Below, in pieces: positions 60,211 through 64,000 of a DNA stretch of 64,000 nucleotides. The translations under genes were made by a program, and so were the position numbers. The stretch covers positions 1-64,000 of the forward strand of contig SVPP01000007.1 in the NCBI GenBank assembly GCA_015065765.1, read 5' to 3'. The notes under the pieces are model-generated. The model saw nothing but the letters and a program-made list of their open reading frames with translations, had not been told where the DNA came from and did not search any database. The first letter of the stretch is position 1. Each line of letters begins with the position of its first letter. The stretch is from Oscillospiraceae bacterium (lineage in GTDB: Bacteria > Bacillota > Clostridia > Oscillospirales > Acutalibacteraceae).

Positions 60211-60506
60211 CAGAGTGGCAGATAGGAATTCTGTGTACTCTGGCGGGTCTTGTGATGTCTTTTGTGTTTTCTTTTCTTACGCACAAAAGAAATGAAAAGC
60301 ATGATATAGAAAACATGAGCGAGGGGAGAGGTGTTCTTCAATCCGATGTTGGCTATATCAAAGCGGGTATAGATGATTTGAAAAGAGAAAACAAAGCGGT
60401 GAATATTAAAATTGATAATATTTCTGAGCGTGTGACCCGTATAGAAGAAAGCTGTAAACAGGCGCACAAAAGAATTGATGAACTAAAAGAAACTGATTAC
60501 ATTTAG
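60207..60506 (+). CDS. XhlA-like membrane protein with coiled coil
   Basis: 99 residues. N-terminal membrane helix (IGILCTLAGLVMSFVFSFL), then a long coiled coil. This is the plan of XhlA/hemolysin-type lysis proteins of PBSX-like phages, though with the helix at the other end. It probably works with the holin that follows. Overlaps the 25-residue peptide gene. Confidence 0.65.
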   Translation: MTEWQIGILCTLAGLVMSFVFSFLTHKRNEKHDIENMSEGRGVLQSDVGYIKAGIDDLKRENKAVNIKIDNISERVTRIEESCKQAHKRIDELKETDYI

Positions 60507-60520
60507 GATAAGGAGTTTTT

Positions 60521-60865
60521 ATGAAAATAATTGAATTTATAATTTATAACTGGAGCGATATTCTGCTTGTTTTTTTTGTATTATTTATTATGATTTATTC
60601 TTCATTTACAAACAATCTCGGTTATCTCAGGGCTGATCTTTTTTCTCTGGTAACTGAGGCGGAAAAAATTTACGGTGGAAAAACCGGTGAAATAAAGCTG
60701 ATGTATGTGGTGAAGAAAATTCACTCAAAAATGCCTGCAGTTTTAAAGGCTTTTCTCAGTGAAAAACAGCTTGAAAAGATTATTGAGAAAGTGCTCATAA
60801 AAGCGAAAAAGATCTGGTCAGAAAAACCGGAAACTATTGAAAGCGGTGAAAGTGCGTGGCGGTAA
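60521..60865 (+). CDS. LLH-type phage holin
   Basis: 114 residues. One N-terminal membrane helix (ILLVFFVLFIMIYSSF) and a helical cytoplasmic part with LVTEAEKIYGGKTGEIKLMYV, the LLH holin signature, and IEKVLIKAKKIW. Holins perforate the membrane at lysis time. SD AAGGAG. It overlaps the endolysin gene by ten bases. Confidence 0.82.
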   Translation: MKIIEFIIYNWSDILLVFFVLFIMIYSSFTNNLGYLRADLFSLVTEAEKIYGGKTGEIKLMYVVKKIHSKMPAVLKAFLSEKQLEKIIEKVLIKAKKIWSEKPETIESGESAWR

Positions 60866-61497
60866 AAACATATTCACTGAAAAATGACGGTGCAAAAAAA
60901 CTTTCTGAAAATTTTAAGGTGAAGGAATTCAGAAGCCGTGACGGTGCTGACAAAATTTTAATCGATGAAAAGCTTGTTTCTCTTCTTCAGAAGATGCGTG
61001 ATAAGTTTGGTGTCATAAATATTTCATCCGCATACAGAACAGCAGCATATAACAAAAAGGTGGGAGGTGTTGCAAATTCACAGCACCTTTACGGTCTGGC
61101 AGCGGATGTTACAATTTCTGACAATTCAGAACTTCTTGAAGCGGCACAGTACGCTGAAAAAATCGGTTTCAAGGGTGTAGGTCTTGATGATAAATATCAG
61201 AAATTTCTGCACCTTGATACCAGAAAGAATAAATCATTTTTTCGCTACAGAAGTAATGGTTCGACGTACAGTGTGAATTCATTTTTTGCTACAGTGAAAG
61301 TCGGTTCAAAAGGCGAAGAGGTAAAGCTTCTCCAGGAAAAGCTGAGAAAGCTGGGATATAAGGACTCCTCGGACAAGGATTTGATTTGCGATGGTGTTTT
61401 TGGCAAAAACACAGAATATGCATTGAAAAACTTTCAGAAAAAAATGAGTCTTGTAACAGACGGTGTTGCAGGACCGAAAACATGGTCAAAGCTGTAA
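60856..61497 (+). CDS. Endolysin: M15 peptidase with peptidoglycan-binding domain
   Basis: 213 residues. M15 motif: SSAYRTAAYNKKVGGVANSQ, then HLYGLAADV and FLHLDTR, giving zinc ligands H, D, H. The C-terminal 75 residues are a PG_binding_1 domain (VKLLQEKLRKLGYKD and CDGVFGKNTEYALKNFQKK). It cuts the peptide stem of peptidoglycan from inside. No signal peptide, so it needs the holin. Start GTG 60856. Confidence 0.92.
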   Translation: MAVKTYSLKNDGAKKLSENFKVKEFRSRDGADKILIDEKLVSLLQKMRDKFGVINISSAYRTAAYNKKVGGVANSQHLYGLAADVTISDNSELLEAAQYAEKIGFKGVGLDDKYQKFLHLDTRKNKSFFRYRSNGSTYSVNSFFATVKVGSKGEEVKLLQEKLRKLGYKDSSDKDLICDGVFGKNTEYALKNFQKKMSLVTDGVAGPKTWSKL

Positions 61498-61504
61498 TTT
61501 AATA

Positions 61505-61545
61505 AAAAGGCAGGAGCAGAAAGTTTTTTATGCTCTTGCCTTTTG
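61505..61545 (+). terminator. Terminator of the phage cassette
   Basis: AAAAGGCAGGAGCA pairs with TGCTCTTGCCTTTT (one mismatch) around a 12-base loop and continues into a T run. Confidence 0.82.
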
Positions 61546-61620
61546 GTTTTTTATTGAAAATGTGTTGCAAAACATATGTAAAATCTGTTACAATTAGTTT
61601 GTAGAAACGAGGTGCTTTTT

Positions 61621-63243
61621 ATGAAAAAAATTATTTCAGTTTTTTTGTGTGCAGTAATTGTTTTTGCTTGCATGTCAATCTGTGTTTCTGCGGAGGATTT
61701 CGCACCGACATATTATATTGACAGTGTTGGCGGTGACGATGCAAACACAGGTCTCAGCGAAAACAACGCATGGAAAACAATTAACCACGGTGAATGGGTT
61801 TTTGTTCCCGGCACAAAGGTTCTCTTCAAGCGTGGCGGAGTTTATGACGTTGAAGTAACTATGACTGTTTCAGGAACAAGGGAAAACCCGATTGTCATTT
61901 CTTCTTATGGAGATGCTGATGAGGATAAGCCTGTTCTCAGAACTGCAAATCACAATGAAGTTTTTGATTTTGTTGACTGCGACTATGTTACAGTTTCTGA
62001 AGTTGCAATTACTGCTCCCAATGGTGGCGGTATCTGGATAAGAGGACTTAATAAGCAGTCAAACGGTATGACGATTGAAAACGTTGATTTCTATGATATG
62101 CAGAATTATGATAGCCACCATCGAGATCCTTTCGGAAGCGGTGCAGCTGACGCACGTGCTGCAATTATAGTAAACGGTTTGTGGGGTTCAGGATACGCTC
62201 ACACTGTAAATGACCTTACTATCAGAGGCTGCAGCGTTGAAAATTGTGCGAGTGGTTTCCTTATCTGGGGTATAGTTTACGGAAATCCTGCAGACAGCCT
62301 TGGCTCTGTTGACCGTACGTATAACAAAAATGTACTTGTTGAAGACTGTTATTTCAATAACATGTATGCGGAAGCAATTGTAGTTGGTGTTTGCGACGGA
62401 GCGGTAGTTACAAACTGTACTTCTCTCAACACGTGTCTTGGCGGTGCAGAGCCTCTGCCCGATGGAAGCATTGAATATTTTACTGCATCAATGTGGTTCT
62501 GGGGCTCAAAAAACAGTGTCATTGAGCACACCGAAATTGCAGGTCAGAAAAACTACGGTGACGCAATGACAGTTGACTTTGATGCTGACTCAAACTACTG
62601 TACATATCAGTATATTTATTCTCACGATAATATACGCTTTATGTGTAACAATGCAATGGGCGGAAGACCTCAGGCCGGCAACACAGTGCGCTATTGTCTT
62701 TCTGTCAACGACAACGTGGGCAGAAACAGTATGGCAAGCGGCTCGGGTGAGGTGGATTTCCGTTTCTATAACAATACAATTGTTAACGGACCGGAAATGC
62801 ATGTTGTAAATGTGATGAGCGGTATTGTGGCAAACAATATTTTCACTTTCAAGCCGGGCTACTATTTTTATTACAATGACAGAAATCTTAATGCAAAAAC
62901 AGACTTTACAAACAACTGCTATTATATGGCACCCAATCCTCCTTTCGACCTGCTTTCAATGAACACAAGACCTGATTTTGCAGGAGAAGACGTGACAGAT
63001 ATAAACAGCTTCAAGCTTATCAAAGGCTCTCGTCTTATCGGTGCAGGTCTTGAGAGGGATGACATTGAAAAAATGGAATACGATTTCTTCGGTGAAAAAG
63101 TTACTTCAAATAACATCGGTTGTTACGGCGGTGACGGTGTAGAGGGTGAACTTGACAGATATACACTTTTTGACATGATTTCTGATAGCTTTAGATTCCT
63201 TGCAGGTATATTTACAAGATTAATTAACGGAGAATTATTCTAA
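61621..63243 (+). CDS. Secreted beta-helix protein, paralogue of 7796-9361
   Basis: About 540 residues from ATG 61621 (SD GAGGTG; an upstream GTG at 61612 is not favoured). Signal peptide ending VSAE (about 1-24), then YYIDSVGGDDANTGLSENNA and helix turns as in the first copy. Shared phrases include AGQKNYGD, TVDFD and YIYSHDN. C-terminus GIFTRLINGELF. The role is probably polysaccharide binding or cleavage at the cell surface. A DUF2804 gene follows after 14 bases. Confidence 0.85.
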   Translation: MKKIISVFLCAVIVFACMSICVSAEDFAPTYYIDSVGGDDANTGLSENNAWKTINHGEWVFVPGTKVLFKRGGVYDVEVTMTVSGTRENPIVISSYGDADEDKPVLRTANHNEVFDFVDCDYVTVSEVAITAPNGGGIWIRGLNKQSNGMTIENVDFYDMQNYDSHHRDPFGSGAADARAAIIVNGLWGSGYAHTVNDLTIRGCSVENCASGFLIWGIVYGNPADSLGSVDRTYNKNVLVEDCYFNNMYAEAIVVGVCDGAVVTNCTSLNTCLGGAEPLPDGSIEYFTASMWFWGSKNSVIEHTEIAGQKNYGDAMTVDFDADSNYCTYQYIYSHDNIRFMCNNAMGGRPQAGNTVRYCLSVNDNVGRNSMASGSGEVDFRFYNNTIVNGPEMHVVNVMSGIVANNIFTFKPGYYFYYNDRNLNAKTDFTNNCYYMAPNPPFDLLSMNTRPDFAGEDVTDINSFKLIKGSRLIGAGLERDDIEKMEYDFFGEKVTSNNIGCYGGDGVEGELDRYTLFDMISDSFRFLAGIFTRLINGELF

Positions 63244-63257
63244 AAAGGGGTGTTTAC

Positions 63258-64000
63258 ATGGCAAATGAAAAAAGAACATACCAGAGCTTCTGGGAATGGG
63301 ATGAAAAATCAAAGCAGAGGGAATATACAGAGAAAACTCCACTTCTCGGCTCAGACGGCACGCTGATTGCAAAAGGCTGGGCAAGAAGAAATGTTTTTGA
63401 ATATGACAGAACCAGATCTACACCTAACAACAGGAAAAAGGAATGGGATTTTTACCAGCTTTCCAACGGTAAGTTTATGGTGCAGATAAGTTTTGCAAAT
63501 ATTTCTATCGGTGGCTATGTTTCAGCAAAACTTGTTGACCTGAGAAACAAAAAGGTAATCGTTGACGCTATGTCACCTTTCCTGGGCGGGAAAAAATATG
63601 TTCCCAATCCCAAAGGAGATGTGCCCAATAATTTCAAGGCGAAAATCGGTGCAGCAGAGTTTGAATTTGACACTAAGGAAACAGAAAGAACGCTTTATTT
63701 TAAAATGAAGAATGTGGAATGTAACTTCAGGATGGATATTCCTGAAGGTCTTGAAAACATTACCACTGTTCTGCCCTTCAAAGGCCTTCCGACAAAGTAT
63801 TTCATGACAACGAAGCAGATGTGCATGCCCTGCGAAGGTACATTTGAATACGGCGATGAGATTTATGAATTCAAAAAGGACGATACTTTTGCATCTCTTG
63901 ACTGGGGCAGAGTAAACACTCCTTATCAGATGGTATGGTATTGGGGAAGCGGTTCAACATATCTTACAGATGAAAATGGTGAAAAGCATCTCTTTGGCTT
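63258..64000 (+). CDS. DUF2804-family protein (partial), paralogue of 15368-16462
   Basis: The first 247 residues are in the window; the rest is cut off by the edge. SD AAAAGGGGTG. SFWEWDEKSKQREYTEKTPL, GSDGTLIAKGWARRNVFEYD and CMPCEGTFEYGDEIYEF mirror the earlier copy. It lies directly behind the beta-helix gene and is probably co-transcribed with it. Function unknown. Confidence 0.88.
   Translation, partial: MANEKRTYQSFWEWDEKSKQREYTEKTPLLGSDGTLIAKGWARRNVFEYDRTRSTPNNRKKEWDFYQLSNGKFMVQISFANISIGGYVSAKLVDLRNKKVIVDAMSPFLGGKKYVPNPKGDVPNNFKAKIGAAEFEFDTKETERTLYFKMKNVECNFRMDIPEGLENITTVLPFKGLPTKYFMTTKQMCMPCEGTFEYGDEIYEFKKDDTFASLDWGRVNTPYQMVWYWGSGSTYLTDENGEKHLFG

Overview
The window looks like chromosomal DNA from a low-to-moderate GC, endospore-forming member of the Clostridia, most like a gut Oscillospirales/Ruminococcaceae-type bacterium. 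The signs are strong AGGAGG-type ribosome binding sites with some TTG and GTG starts, sigma-A promoters (TTGACA-17-TATAAT), many short T-tailed terminators, sporulation genes (ylbJ, yqfC, yqfD) and the Firmicutes order yqfC-yqfD-phoH-ybeY-dgkA-era-yqzL-recO. This assignment is inferred from gene content, not from a search.

Layout. 1-730: 3' end of a 23S rRNA, tRNA-Lys, tRNA-Glu, 5S rRNA and tRNA-Asn. 0.8-5.8 kb: a small accessory island with a PARIS-like (AriAB-type) ATPase-TOPRIM gene, a large serine recombinase, an SOS-boxed barnase-type toxin fused to a phage-head-protein domain with its barstar-type antitoxin, and an unexplained structured element. 5.8-10.4 kb: YgjV-like protein, DeoR regulator, HIT protein, secreted beta-helix protein, and a methyltransferase behind a leader-peptide attenuator whose peptide ends in five arginines. 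10.4-19.2 kb: lipid kinase and a carbohydrate cluster (beta-propeller glycosidase, Gfo/Idh oxidoreductase, MFS carrier, DUF2804, alpha/alpha-barrel glycosidase, HAD). 19.2-28.2 kb: PadR plus membrane partner, M23 peptidase with a structured leader, an orphan HTH-ATPase-VirD4/TraG operon, and two tandem membrane-anchored MerR proteins. 28.2-34.3 kb: PHP, GH43, MATE, a TetM/EF-G-like GTPase, tRNA-Ala and nagB.

34.3-44.1 kb is the conserved core: an SOS-boxed small membrane protein, ylbJ, then yqfC to mutS2. 44.2-52.2 kb holds an NSS symporter, the feoA-feoB-small Cys-rich gene set under two DtxR/IdeR-like operators, a DUF4434 protein, a split CHR transporter, a GNAT and a YhhN protein. 52.2-55.7 kb has a secreted GH5 enzyme and a lipoprotein/anti-sigma/ECF-sigma operon. 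55.8-61.5 kb is a phage-derived cassette behind a perfect SOS box: regulator, tail fibre with tandem repeats, DUF6273-type binding protein, XkdX, small membrane proteins, holin and endolysin, with no capsid, terminase or tail-tube genes. The window ends in paralogues of the beta-helix and DUF2804 genes seen earlier.

Themes. Three GAAC-N4-GTTC (LexA/Cheo-type) operators sit just downstream of good promoters: before the barnase toxin, before a small membrane protein, and before the tail-fibre/lysis cassette. DNA damage is therefore predicted to switch on a toxin, a possible division regulator and a lysis module. The strongest novelty candidates are the arginine-leader attenuator of the methyltransferase, the SOS-controlled head-domain/barnase fusion, the standalone SOS tail-fibre/lysis cassette, and the orphan VirD4-like three-gene operon.
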